Assembly (NCBI GenBank): GCA_029224185.1
Contig: CM055188.1
Location: 28,316,914-28,380,913 of the forward strand
Origin: Karalla daura
Taxonomy: Eukaryota; Chordata; Actinopteri; Chaetodontiformes; Leiognathidae
DNA: 64,000 nucleotides
Direction: 5' to 3'
Translations under genes and position numbers: made by a program
Shown: piece after piece, positions 1-11,044 of the stretch
How positions within the stretch are numbered: position 1 is the stretch's first letter
Layout: each line of letters starts with the position of its first letter
Notes under the pieces: model-generated
The model's input: only the letters and a program-made list of their open reading frames with translations
What the model was told of the DNA's origin: nothing
Database searches by the model: none

Positions 1-676
1 AACCGATCCATGGCCACAACAGTGACCTAGACAATAAACAAACAAACAAACAAACAAACATGACCGACCCGCCCAGAGAGGAGGATCACGGTATAACAGG
101 ATGTGCTATGCAACCGTCAATCACAGCTGGAACAGCTGTTGTTTATTTTGTTGTCAGCAAATAAAAACGCACTCTAAGACCACAAGAAATGGCCGACAAA
201 TAGAGGTGGGATCTAATTTTAAATGTCCAGGATTTCTCTATTAACTCACTTTAACTCATCTTTAACTCACTAAACAGTTGCAGTTTGCAAATAAATCCGT
301 AGGAAACAACAAAACACACGAGTGACTCTGTTATTCGCTATAAACCCACCAGCTTTTCTAAAGACAAACTACATGGAAAGAGCTTGAATAAAAACGAATA
401 AAATCTCAATTAAGAGTTTTTAAGGGTCTTAGTTTTTACCCAAAACTAAAATAAATGAAAATACAAATAAAACTGAACATCTAAAATATCATTTTTTGAG
501 TATAATATACAGACTTTTCCCACACACCGTTTCCTGAACCATTGGTTGATTTTGAGGCATTAAGAATCGAAAGGTTTCTTTAATGAATAGGAGAAGTGAA
601 TGAATGAATGAATGAATGAATGAGTGAATGAACACACTAACTCAAAGAACCAGTCGTGACTGGAGTGAACACTCAC

Positions 677-1977
677 GGTCTGAGGCGGGCCCAGATCGCT
701 CACCGCAGAGCTGATTCCAGCGAAGGAGAATCTCACGCGTACGTCTCCGACCTGATGAAAACACAAGACCACAACATGTGAACCCATTAAACATGATAAA
801 AAAAATAATAATAATAATAATAGGGTTTCATCCAAAATTGACAGATGTATTATTGATCTAATGTGTGAAAAACGTTTTAAAATTACAAAGCAATGACTGC
901 AAACTTTCAGGGGAAACGTTACAAAATTGAGATGATGCAGTGAGGCTGCATTAAAAAAGAACGTGAATGTGAATTTTTGACTTTTTGAGAAGAGAAAAGG
1001 CCGAGGCATTGGGCCGTTTAAAGGCCGACAAAAACATGTGCTGCATTTACAACGTGCATCCCTGAGTGAAGTCTAGGTAAAGTTGAGGGTTGATTTTCAT
1101 CGTTTTCCGGATATCCAGAAGACAAAAGGAAAAGCCTGACACCTCTCTGGGACACGTGGCTCACTCCCTCCTCTACCACCTGCCCAGGTTTTCATCTTAC
1201 ATCTCTAATTTTTCTCTTCTCACGTCTCTCCGTCACCGCTGCTGTCTTTCATGAAACTCTAAACACTAAATCACACAACATGAAGATAAAATGGAGTTTT
1301 GATCTGGAATGAACCTGAATGGAAGCAGGCACCTGCATGTCATGTTGAAGGGTCAGGGTCAGGGGGTTACACGCTTGTTTTTTCTAACTATTGACATTCA
1401 TATATGAACGAGGATGTGATGACGCTTGGATCTGCGAGTGGATCTTTGGCCATGAACAGAGTGTTATTCAGTAAAAGCCAAGATAAAAAAGGTTTTATTT
1501 TAAATGCTGGACTGGACATTGACTGCTGTGTGGGTTAAGCTCACCTCTGGCCTGCGTGGGTACTTAGTATGGTAGAAATAATCATCATCGATGCTGAGGG
1601 AGGGGTCAGAGTTGAGGGCGGCGTAATCCTTCAAACTTAGGGTCTGGAAGTTATTTATCTGCTCCACCAGGCCTGAGAACAACCAATACATACCATATCA
1701 AAGCATTAAGGTCTTTGCACACAGAGTTTTTTTTTGTTTTGTTGTGTTTTAATCCGTTATCCGGCATTCATCGCTGCCCACAGAGACATTGCACACCGAG
1801 TCCGATGCATTTTATTAGCACGCGATTTTATTTCCTGTTACAAACTTTGGAAAGGAGGGAAAATGGTGATAGAGATTCCAAAATACATTTACAGACAGTA
1901 TCATGGTTGTTGTCCTTTGATCAGTCATACTTTTCTCCCAAGGATCGAGATGCCTCTCCCTCCCTCTCCCTCCCTCT

Positions 1978-2017
<40 letters not shown>

Positions 2018-5000
2018 CCATAGATATACTGCCAGCTGCTGGTCAGGAACAACTGGATCATGGAAAGTCGCCTTTACGAGTGGCTCAGATTTGCTTTACT
2101 ATACTGCGATCCTAAAGTAAATCTGAGAACGGTCTGGATAGATCCTCACTTCCTTTACAAGCAGGTGGAACTCGACATCCTGCAAGTAGCTCAGGACACT
2201 GTCCATGAATTCAGCGTGTTTGTGGTCTTTGCATCATTTATTGCACACAGTTTTGTGCTGGGAGACGAGGTGGATTAATTTCTATGGATTTTTTTGGATG
2301 CAGTTTGTTTTTTTCAGGGTGGCTGTGAGTCCATTCACAGATGCAAAAACAATAGCAGAAAATCGAACCTGTTTTGAAAATGTTAAGGATGGATAAAAGA
2401 CGGGGACTTTTTTTCATGCAGCAATTTCGGACTCTGTGTGCAAAGGCCTTAAATCAGATTATCAATAGCGTGACAAAGAACATTAGGTCCATTTGATGTC
2501 TGTACAGGGTGTGTGTTTATCTCAGGTACCTTTAGACAGGGAGTACCGCCCAACTCGGACTTCAGGAGCCACCACTGTGACGCTCTCCACTGCCATGGCG
2601 CTAAGATTCAGAGATTAAACTACGAGTGAGCGGCTTCCAAACAAACGCAGACAGCGATGCTAAACAAAAACAAACAAAACTGTGGGAGCACCTCGGGTTC
2701 TGGTGACCGATTTCCTCGTCAAAATGGCGACTGTTGATCAACTCTGATCTCCATTCGGTGTCTGGAGAAAGAAAAGTGAGACGAGATTATTGATGAGACA
2801 TCGTTATAAGTTATTTGTCTGTGTACGAATTACAATGGACTCTTATATGAGCATTTGCCAAACCAACGGAAGAAGAAGGATGAATAGAAGGTGAACTATC
2901 ATTAGTAATATCAACAAAACAACGAGGATGTCAGCAAAACAAAAACTCACTGTAGGTGTACGTCGTCTCAGTCTTGGTTTCGCCATTTTCTTGGATGTCT
3001 CTAAAAATCATTTATACAAGAAAGAGTCATTGCAGGTGGACTCTCTATAATCTGCGATAGTCTCTCTATAGTCTCTCTCTCTACAGTCTCACTTGCTCTC
3101 CTGGTACTCCACCCACTGGTACATCTCCACCTGCCTCCGCAGCTTCACAGCGTGCACCACCACTCCGTAGTTGGGGTCATGGAGAGGCTGCAAGGACAAC
3201 ACTTCACCTGATAAAACTGTCGAACCAATTCTTTTTAAAAGTTATTATTATTGTTATTATTATTACCCTTCTCAACGCTGCTTCTCTTTGTTTGTATGGA
3301 GGTTATAGAATCAAACACGATCAAACCTTATGCAAGTCTGACACGGTCGTTACTTTAAGACGACCGTGTTAAGTGGATTTACTTTAAGATTGCACTTCTA
3401 CAGTTCTGTAAATTTGCTTGATTTATTTCATGTTTGTTCCTCTCTAGATTTATCTATGAAATAATATCTTACATACTTAGAGAGAATAACAAATGTAATA
3501 AATTCTGCATGTACGAACTTTCTAAAGTGCTAACATTTACTCACAGGTTGGAGACAAGAATAGGGAGGAGAGATCATATTCCAGGACATTTTACTTATCT
3601 CTCAATGCGTTTTCTACAACTGGAAAATTGATGGTTAATTTCCAAGGTTTTCCAGGATGCATAGGAACCCTGCCTACAGTGTTTTCTTCATGACAGCGAC
3701 ATCATAATTTTTATTTATTTTAGAGATGTGCCAGAGTGGAGGGTGGTACCTGGGAAGTCTGCAGATCTGCAGACAGATGAATTAGTCTATCTTGGGATGT
3801 GAGAAGGGTGAGGCCGTCAACCTTATCCAAGGACACAACCTGAGACAGACCCTCGTCCAGGGACCTGGTCGTCTGCACGGACCGACCCTGAGCACAGACA
3901 CAAATTTATTCCATTTAATTCATATTTTGATAACTAAATTGTGAAAATGATTCAGAACTGTCCCTCAATGTTGAACAATGAGTAATATCTTTTTCTTACT
4001 AACATTAAGACGAAATCAAACGTGCTTATGCCGTGCAATTTATAATCCCTTATCATAATACAAGGATATGAGTGATAAAAAATACGGAAATACTGGGATT
4101 ATCTCCTGCGTGCGCACCTCTTACCTCGTTGGTGAAGAGAACATAGATGGAGAGGAAGAACAGGCCGACACCGAGAACTGTCCCGCCCGCCGTCTGACTG
4201 AGTCTCTCCAGGAATCCAGGGTTGGACTGCGCAGACACTCGCTTGTGCTGGTTTGGGTTGTTACCTGAAAACTGAGACAAAGGACAATGAAGGGCTGACC
4301 TCAGACAATAACACAGCTGGCTTTCATCTATCAAGAATCTTCAAGTTCAATTTGTGGGAGAAAAAACACTAAAAAAACAGGCAAATTGAACTTCTTCATG
4401 ATAAATATGAAAATACAAACACTAGAGAAAGCTTAGAAATGCGCAGGAAGCTGTAGAATGACACAAAGGCTGTGAACTTGGTTACTATATACAGGTTGTC
4501 CTTTATCAAGTAAGCACAGAACTGGGAATAATGGGATAAAAATACCTTGTTAAAATATCTGTAATATCTATAATTTGCCTCTTAAAGTTCACTGATTCAC
4601 AGTTCATGGCCCCAAAGTAGTTGGAAAACACTGAGACGTGCAAAAGTGATGCCACTGACAAATATTAAATCTATACATCCATCAGATATAGACACTGATT
4701 TGATTTTGTACACAATGCCAGAAGTGGCGTGACATTTAAGAAAATTATGCACAGTTGATGCCAAAGTTTGAGGGAAAATGAAAATGTGCATATACCCAGA
4801 ACTGACGAATGAAGCCTGTAGGGGCTACACACAAACTATTGTTGCGATACTATTGACATCTTTAAGTATTTGGAAGACTTGTGTCAGGTTTACTGAGCCT
4901 GGGGAAGGAATTGAGGACAATATGTCAGACTTAAATGACAAATATGTCAGGCCAGGTCTTGCAATGTTTATGAACCAGGTAATCAATCAGGCTTTATTTG

Positions 5001-5447
5001 TACAGTATTTTTAATACAAGATATGGCAGAGAGTAATTCATATAATAAAAGAGAGGTAAAACCAAAATACTTCACCACACCCCTACAGATTAATCTCTCA
5101 ATAGTTCATTGTGATGACTGGATAGACCAGACCAGACAGGTTTTATTGTATTATATTGCATAATTGGGCCCAATAACAGAGCTGGGTGTGTACTGTTGAC
5201 ACACCTCAGTGTTTCCCTGCCTGACCTCGCTGTCATGCTTCATGCTTCTCCCTGTGACATGAAATGAGTGGATATAACAGCCCGAGGACGGATGCACCCT
5301 CTCGTTAAGTTTCATAGGTGTCAACTTTGTCCCAGAAAGTTTACGTGCATGGCTGCAAGATTACAACTTAACCTAACGTCGACCGCGCATCAAACCAGTC
5401 ACTAAAAACTGTTAAACGTTGACACTTACTGTCTGATCTGACGGCAT
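677..5447 (-). CDS. tmem43: Transmembrane protein 43 (LUMA), 3' part outside window
   Basis: Nine coding exons are visible on the minus strand: 5430-5447, 4125-4271, 3750-3887, 3093-3187, 2951-3000, 2692-2761, 2530-2600, 1545-1672 and 677-751. All have GT-AG borders and consistent phase, giving 264 codons of a family about 400 residues long. The exons beyond residue 264, which carry the C-terminal membrane segments, lie past the left edge. Diagnostic stretches are PGFLERLSQTAGG (residues 24-36) before the first membrane helix (about 37-52, ending LFTNE), DPNYGVVVHAVKLRRQVEMY, NTEWRSELIN, AMAVESVTV, YFYHTKYPRRPEVGDVRVRF and SFAGISSAVSDLGPP. TMEM43 is an inner nuclear membrane/ER protein that binds emerin and lamins; human mutations cause arrhythmogenic cardiomyopathy. 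The first coding exon holds only six codons (MPSDQT). The next exon must start at the TTTTCAG after ctcag to keep frame, not at the AG seven bases later. The family call is near certain. Confidence 0.97.
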
Positions 5448-5730
5448 CTCTTTGATTTTGCTGTAAGCAGCCTGCAGAAAGTTGAAGAACACGTAGATGC
5501 TAAATGCAGGAAGTTCACACAGCGGATCGGCTTTCCCAGACGCTTTCACAGGCACACGGCGTACACCGGAAGTCCCCGGGGGGGCGGAGTCTACATAGAA
5601 GACTGTATTCCGCCCACTTCGCCGGAGTGATCTCATGTCAATAACGAGCGCTGCTTTCTCCCAACCGGCTGCGTGTTGCTGGGGCATGATGGGTAACTGA
5701 GTTCTGGCCGTGGCACAACGTCTTTTTCAA
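5448..5730 (-). promoter_or_regulatory. Probable tmem43 promoter and 5' UTR
   Basis: This stretch upstream of the tmem43 start is GC- and CpG-richer than its surroundings. It holds a GC box (ggggggcgg near 5580-5588) and, further out, gcatgatgggtaactgagtt (about 5683-5702), which resembles the ZNF143/M-motif class of housekeeping promoter sites. A long open frame runs through it into the first coding exon, but its sequence (alanine/arginine/proline mix) matches nothing in TMEM43, so I treat it as untranslated. The transcription start is not determined. Confidence 0.5.
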
Positions 5731-6295
5731 CGTTTTTATTTATGTATTTATTTAAATTAAGATAACAAACATTTACAACATTCAGGAGAAAAAATAAATG
5801 TGACGAAATGTCGCTCTATGAGTATAGAAAAGTGACTTCCCCACCAAAATCCTCTTTTTCAAAGGCTGTTCGAAGCTAAACGTGACGTGAAATATAAGAT
5901 ATATAACACGAGATAGTACTTCATATGACTCCTTTGTTGTTCTGTACAGCAGCAAGATTATACAAAAGAAAGTCTTGTTCACAATGAAACCGGAGATTTT
6001 TCAGCCAGGTTGAAATTAATGTGACTCTCCATTCGACTGTCAAGTGAAAACCCATTTTTTTTTCTTTATTTAAATAATATATCATCGTCATGCTTGAAAG
6101 TTTTCGGTATTCTTTATATGTTCTTGCTCACTTGATGTTGACTAAGTTCTGGTGGACATGAGACCTTGTTTTATTTTATTTTATCGTCAAGACTGTGAGC
6201 TTTCTTACACAAAAACAGAATTAAGCTGCATTAAAGCTGTGTCGTGGTCTGTGCTGCTTCGTGTCTTCACCCTGCCTGTCGCCACCTGAACCTGC

Positions 6296-6480
6296 AATGG
6301 AAATTTCCACCTCTGTCCAGTCACTTTCCCGACCACTCCTCCTCGTCTGCTCAACTTCTCTCACCTGAATCACCTGCACTAATCACCTCCACCAATTACC
6401 TAAGTATTTGAACCCCCCACACACACAGACTCACATTCAGTCCCAGACCTTCCAGCATTGACCTGCTGATTCCGGCCTGC
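6296..6480 (+). repeat. LTR-like repeat fragment, copy 1
   Basis: This stretch contains cctcgtctgctcaac, cacctgcactaatcacct, a TATA-like aagtatttgaacccc and cattcagtcccagacc. The same words in the same order occur on the opposite strand at 10060-10215. The arrangement (short tandem cacctg words, a TATA-like box, then a CT-rich transcribed leader continuing to about 6720) resembles the LTR or promoter end of fish retrotransposons. The inverted second copy proves it is a repeat; the class assignment is a guess. Confidence 0.5.
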
Positions 6481-6878
6481 TCGGTTCCTTCTTAGTGACC
6501 CTGTCTGCTCGAATGCCGTGTGCAACCTGGCCTACTCTTCGTTTTGGACCGCGATCTGCTTCTTGGATTCGACGACAACCACCAAGGGTGCTCTCGTCTC
6601 CTGCCCCGGTTCGACCTCGCCTTCCTGCTTCCCTACTAGCCTGGCCTGCCTTCTGTGTGAGGCCAAGAGCGAGGTCTTCCCCAGCAGCTCGACCTGCCTG
6701 GAAGCCCACAGCGGCCACGTGAGTGTGACTTTGTCCTCCATTTTGTGCCAGAGTCAACTCCTCCACAAGCTGTATCTTCTGAGATGCATTTTGGCTCCAC
6801 AAAACAGATTCCTGACAGTACTATGTGACTGATCAGCCTGGAGATGGACCCAGCATGCAGTGAGGCCTTGGGTCTGAG

Positions 6879-8028
6879 TCTGCTTCAGCTGCTGTGTTCT
6901 TCCTGCATGAGGGCCTCGGCTTCCTAGGTGAAAGATGAAAATGCAGCTATCTAAAGAGGCATCCTGGTTCAAAACCTGCTCCAGAGAACTCTTGACCTCG
7001 GACCATGCTCCATTTTGCAGCAAGACAACCTGGGGTGTCCAAGATCTCAAAGGAGTGGCATCAGGACAACTGTACATCCTGAAGTGGCCCGGCCAGAGCC
7101 CAACCTAACCTCTTGGAGAGTGACCTCAAAGAGGAATGGACAGAACTGCCCACATATAAGCATTGCAACTGTCTTTCAATTCAGCTACTAAGGAACTTGG
7201 AGCTTTTTTGTGATGCATGTAAAGATACCAAGGTCCATAATGTGTTTATTGTAAAAAATCCAAAAGTCAACAGTGATAACAAAAAAGGGTGGATTTCAGT
7301 AATGATAATGGAAAGTAACTGAATCTGAAGTATCGGTCTTATTAAACTAGTATCGATCTCTATCTGGAACTAGATACAGAAACCTTGTAAGGACCACCTC
7401 TGTAGGGTGTCACAAGTAGTAATATCATCACCTTCATGGTCATCACTGTTAAAAAACTATATATATATAATGTGAAGATATTAGTTAATGAAAGCAGAAT
7501 CATATAGCAGAGTGCTTTTTGTTTTTTTGACACGCCCATACGAAAGCCGTTGTGTTCTCATCCGCCTTTGGAGCCATTTTAAGGTTTCGGGGGAGGGCGT
7601 CATGTGCTTTTCCTTGTCTTTTCTTGGTATCGCTTGAAACACAATAGAAAGAGGAGCAACACAGAGACAAAACAAATAATCTTAAGTATACTGAAATGTG
7701 ATGTCTGCAATTACAAATTTAAGGCAAACTAAGAAATGTAGTAATGCTTTTTTTCCACATGTGAATGTACTGGGGTGTTGACGGGGACCTGCCACTTTAG
7801 GGGTCTACGTGTGGGATATCTTACCTCGGATCATCTGTGCTGTCTTTACAACTCTCTGCAGCCTGTTTTGTTCTGGGAGAGGATCTCTCCTACCTTCTCT
7901 CATCCTCTTTGTTTTTGTCAGGGTTTTTCTTCTCTCAGGAGTCATTCTTCAGAGTTTTCAAGGGTCTAAGGACAGGGAGAGTTTATTATGTGCATTGTTG
8001 CGCATTCTGTAAGGTGCCTTTGACAGCT
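6879..8028 (+). mobile_element. Tc1-like transposon remnant, tandem unit 1
   Basis: This is the first and most complete of three tandem units. Positions 7015-7140 carry decayed coding sequence typical of the C-terminal part of Tc1/mariner transposases: LQQDN (family QxDNDPKH), then in another frame ILKWPGQSP (family VLxWPSQSPDLNPIE), then KEEWTELPTYKHC (family EEWxxIP). Frameshifts and stops separate these pieces, so no transposase can be made. The rest of the unit (7180-8028) is AT-rich with a short TA repeat near 7460 and then a CT-rich stretch to about 7975. No terminal inverted repeats were found. Confidence 0.6.
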
Positions 8029-8696
8029 GCTTCAGCTGCTGTGTTCTTCCTGCATGAGGGCCTCAGCTGCCTAGGTGAAAGATGAAAATGCAGTTATCTA
8101 AAGAGGCATCCTGGTTCAAAACCTGCTCCAGAGAACTCTTGACCTCGGACCATGCTCCATTTTGCAGCAAGACAACCTGGGGTGTCCAAGATCTCAAAGG
8201 AGTGGCATCAGGACAACTGTACATCCTGAAGTGGCCCGGCCAGAGCCTAACCTAACCTCTTGGAGAGTTACTTCAAAGAGGAATGGACAGAACTGCCCAC
8301 ATATAAGCATTGCAACTGTCTTTCAATTCAGCTACTAAGGAACTTGGAGCTTTTTTGTGATGCATGTAAAGATACCAAGGTCCATAATGTGTTTATTGTA
8401 AAAAATCCAAAAGTCAACAGTGATAACAAAAAAGGGTGGATTTCAGTAATGATAATGGAAAGTAACTGAATCTGAAGTATCGGTCTTATTAAACTAGTAT
8501 CGATCTCTATCTGGAACTAGATACAGAAACCTTGTAAGGACCACCTCTGTAGGGTGTCACAAGTAGTAATATCATCACCTTCATGGTCATCACTGTTAAA
8601 AAGCTATATATATATAATGTGAAGATATTAGTTAATGAAAGCAGAATCATATAGCAGAGTGCTTTTTGTTTTTTTGACACGCCCATACGAAAGCCG
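8029..8696 (+). mobile_element. Tc1-like transposon remnant, tandem unit 2 (3' truncated)
   Basis: Nearly identical to the start of unit 1 (compare 6880-7546). It includes the same decayed transposase words, the same lesion at tctggaactagatacag and the same 7-kb-unit landmarks up to cgaaagccgt, where it breaks abruptly and unit 3 begins. The high identity between units 1 and 2 indicates a recent tandem duplication. Confidence 0.65.
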
Positions 8697-9690
8697 TTCT
8701 CAGAGTTACTTCAAAGAGGAATGGACAGAACTGCCCACATATAAGCATTGCAACTGTCTTTCAATTCAGCTACTAAGGAACTTGAAGCTTTTTTGTGATG
8801 CATGTAAAGATACCAAGGTCCATAATGTGTTTAAAGTGTTTATTGTAACAAATCAAAAAGTCAGTGATAACAAAAAAGGTGGATTTCAATAATAACAGAT
8901 GGTAGCTGAATCTGAAGTATCAGTTTTATTAAACTAGTATCGATCTATATCTGCAAGATTCTCCTCAGTCCTTGGGGACAAGCCAACTGGGTGGTGGCAG
9001 TCCCTTGGTACTTGATACAGAAACATAGTAAGTACCAAGAGGACCACCTCTGTAGGCTGCCACAAGTAGCAATATCATCACCTTCATGGTCATAGCTGTT
9101 AGAGAAACTATATATATATATATAATATGAAGATATTAGTTAATGAGAGCAGAATCATATGGCAGAGTGCTTTTTGTTTTTTTGACACGCTCATACGAAA
9201 GCCGTTGTGTTCTCATCCGCCTTTGGAGCCATTTTAAGGTTTCGGGGGAGGGCGTCATGTGCTTTTCCTTGTCTTTTCTTGGTATCGCTTGAAACACAAT
9301 AGAAAGAGGAGCAACACAGACAAAACAAATAATCTTAAGTATACTGAAATGCGATGTCTGCAATTACAAATTTAAGGCAAACTTAGAAATGTAGTAATGC
9401 CTTTTTCCACATGTGAATGTACTGGGGTGTTGACGGGGATCTGCCACTTTAGGGGTCTACGTGTGGGATATCTTACCTCGGATCATCTGTGCTGTCTTTA
9501 TAGCTCTCTGCAGCCTGTTTTGTTCTGGGAGAGGATCTCTCCTACCTTCTCTCATCCTCCTTGGTTTTTGTCAGGGTTTTTCTTCTCTCAGGAGTCATTC
9601 TTCAGAGTTTTCAAGGGTCTAAGGACAGGGAGAGTTTATTATGTGCATTGTTGCTCACTCTGTAAGGTGCCTTTGATGGGGATGTGAAGC
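8697..9690 (+). mobile_element. Tc1-like transposon remnant, tandem unit 3 (5' truncated)
   Basis: Starts at gagttacttcaaagagg, which corresponds to an internal point of units 1 and 2 (7120 and 8262), and continues to the same end as unit 1. It keeps about 50 bp (8950-9020, including tccttggggacaagccaac) that units 1 and 2 both lack. Unit 3 is therefore the older branch, and the deletion happened before units 1 and 2 separated. Confidence 0.65.
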
Positions 9691-10059
9691 TGTAGTCTGA
9701 GCGAGCTACTTTGGCCTGTGGCCTTGTTCTGACTGACATTTTTTCTTGAATAAAAGAAATGTTATGCATGTTCATCTTTTTAGAATAAAGATTCACACTT
9801 ACTTAACAATAGTCTTTAATTTTATTGTGCTAGTTGGCAATTAAGGTATGGTACACCACAGGTGATGTCATGGAATTACCCAAAAGTAAATCAACTAGCA
9901 GTGGAGCTAATTACTTTAAACAGCAAGTAACTAAGTAAAATAATACTACTTTTTTTTTTTCTTCAGTAACTACCCAAACAGTGGTCAGACAGAACTCACT
10001 TGTCGTTGGATCCAGATAAAGGTGGAAAACGAAGAGCAGGGGATGGAGGCAGGTCGGAG

Positions 10060-10215
10060 AAGGTCTGAGCAGGAGTCAAATGGTCTGGGACTGGATGTGA
10101 GGCTGTGGAGGGTTTAAATACTCAGGTGATTGGTGCAGGTGATTGGTGAGAGATCCAGGTGAGAGGTGTTGAGCAGACGAGGAGCAGTGGCTGGGGGAGA
10201 GACCGGAAGGAGTTG
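10060..10215 (-). repeat. LTR-like repeat fragment, copy 2 (inverted)
   Basis: The reverse complement reads ctcctcgtctgctcaac, caccaatcacctgagtattt and catccagtcccagacc. It matches 6296-6480 in inverted orientation, with an extra cacctggatctctcacc word. The pair flanks the Tc1-derived tandem block. Whether they are two insertions or the two ends of one rearranged element cannot be told by eye. Confidence 0.5.
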
Positions 10216-10754
10216 GAGATTTCACGTGAGACAGGAAGTAGCTCGGCCCATGAGACATTATCAGTCTGAAGGACTGGTGTCCAACTGTGCAGGCAGCCTT
10301 ACAAGCTGGCAACCTTACTTTTATGCAGATTTCAAAAACACTATCAGTTTATAATATATATTTTCTCATTATACACCTTTTAAATTGAGTAGATACACTG
10401 CGGTGAGATATCACTGAGACTGTTCAGAACATAAAGCATTTACCTTGAAGGCCTAATGCTGTCATTTACTCTTTTCCTTTCACATTAATCATCTCATCTG
10501 ACCCCTCAGATTTAACTCGGGACCCTTTCGAGGTCAGAGATCCGTAACTTGGATTAATCTATGCATCTGAAAGGTATTATAGCGTATATGTGAGAATTTC
10601 TATCAGTATTGATAATCTGACTAGTCGTTATAGATAACATGACGCTTTATCGTAGGTCTGAGAAAGATGGATCTAAATACTTCCACCACTAACACACACC
10701 TTCAGCCAGTCACTGTCACTCCCTCTCTCTCTCTCTCTCTCTCTGTCTCACACA

Positions 10755-10798
<44 letters not shown>

Positions 10799-11044
10799 CA
10801 CACACACACATGTGCCAGGTTTAAGAGGATTATAGCAAAGGGGAAGACAAAGCAATTACTGTCGCTTATCATCGCACCAGTGCCCCTCTACGTGTACCAA
10901 TATGCACATGCCTCCACAGTCACACATCCACCTGTACACACACACACACACACACCCACACACACACATACACACACACACAAACACACTCAGGAGACGC
11001 CCTGGGGCTCAGTGAGGCAGTGAGAAACAGCGACTGTCGTAAGG

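Larger units (their letters stand above)
5731..11044. other. Gene-free, repeat-filled interval between tmem43 and gdi
   Basis: The 5.3 kb between the two divergent genes has no exon I can recognise. It contains AT-rich unique sequence (5731-6280), two LTR-like fragments in opposite orientation, a tandemly repeated Tc1-derived block (6880-9690), further unique sequence (9700-10060 and 10320-10700) and CT/CA microsatellites at 10720-10812 and 10936-10985. The last few hundred bases before 11045 must include the gdi promoter or 5' UTR, but no clear core element is visible. Confidence 0.7.

Noticed and set aside
5412..5687. A 91-residue minus-strand frame around tmem43 exon 1
   Set aside because: Only the MPSDQT end is coding; the rest is GC-rich 5' UTR/promoter without family similarity, and the frame runs through the donor.
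7113..9363. Repeated 64-85 aa frames on both strands in the Tc1-derived block
   Set aside because: Identical frames recur only because the DNA is tandemly duplicated; the true transposase reading is split over several frames and dead.
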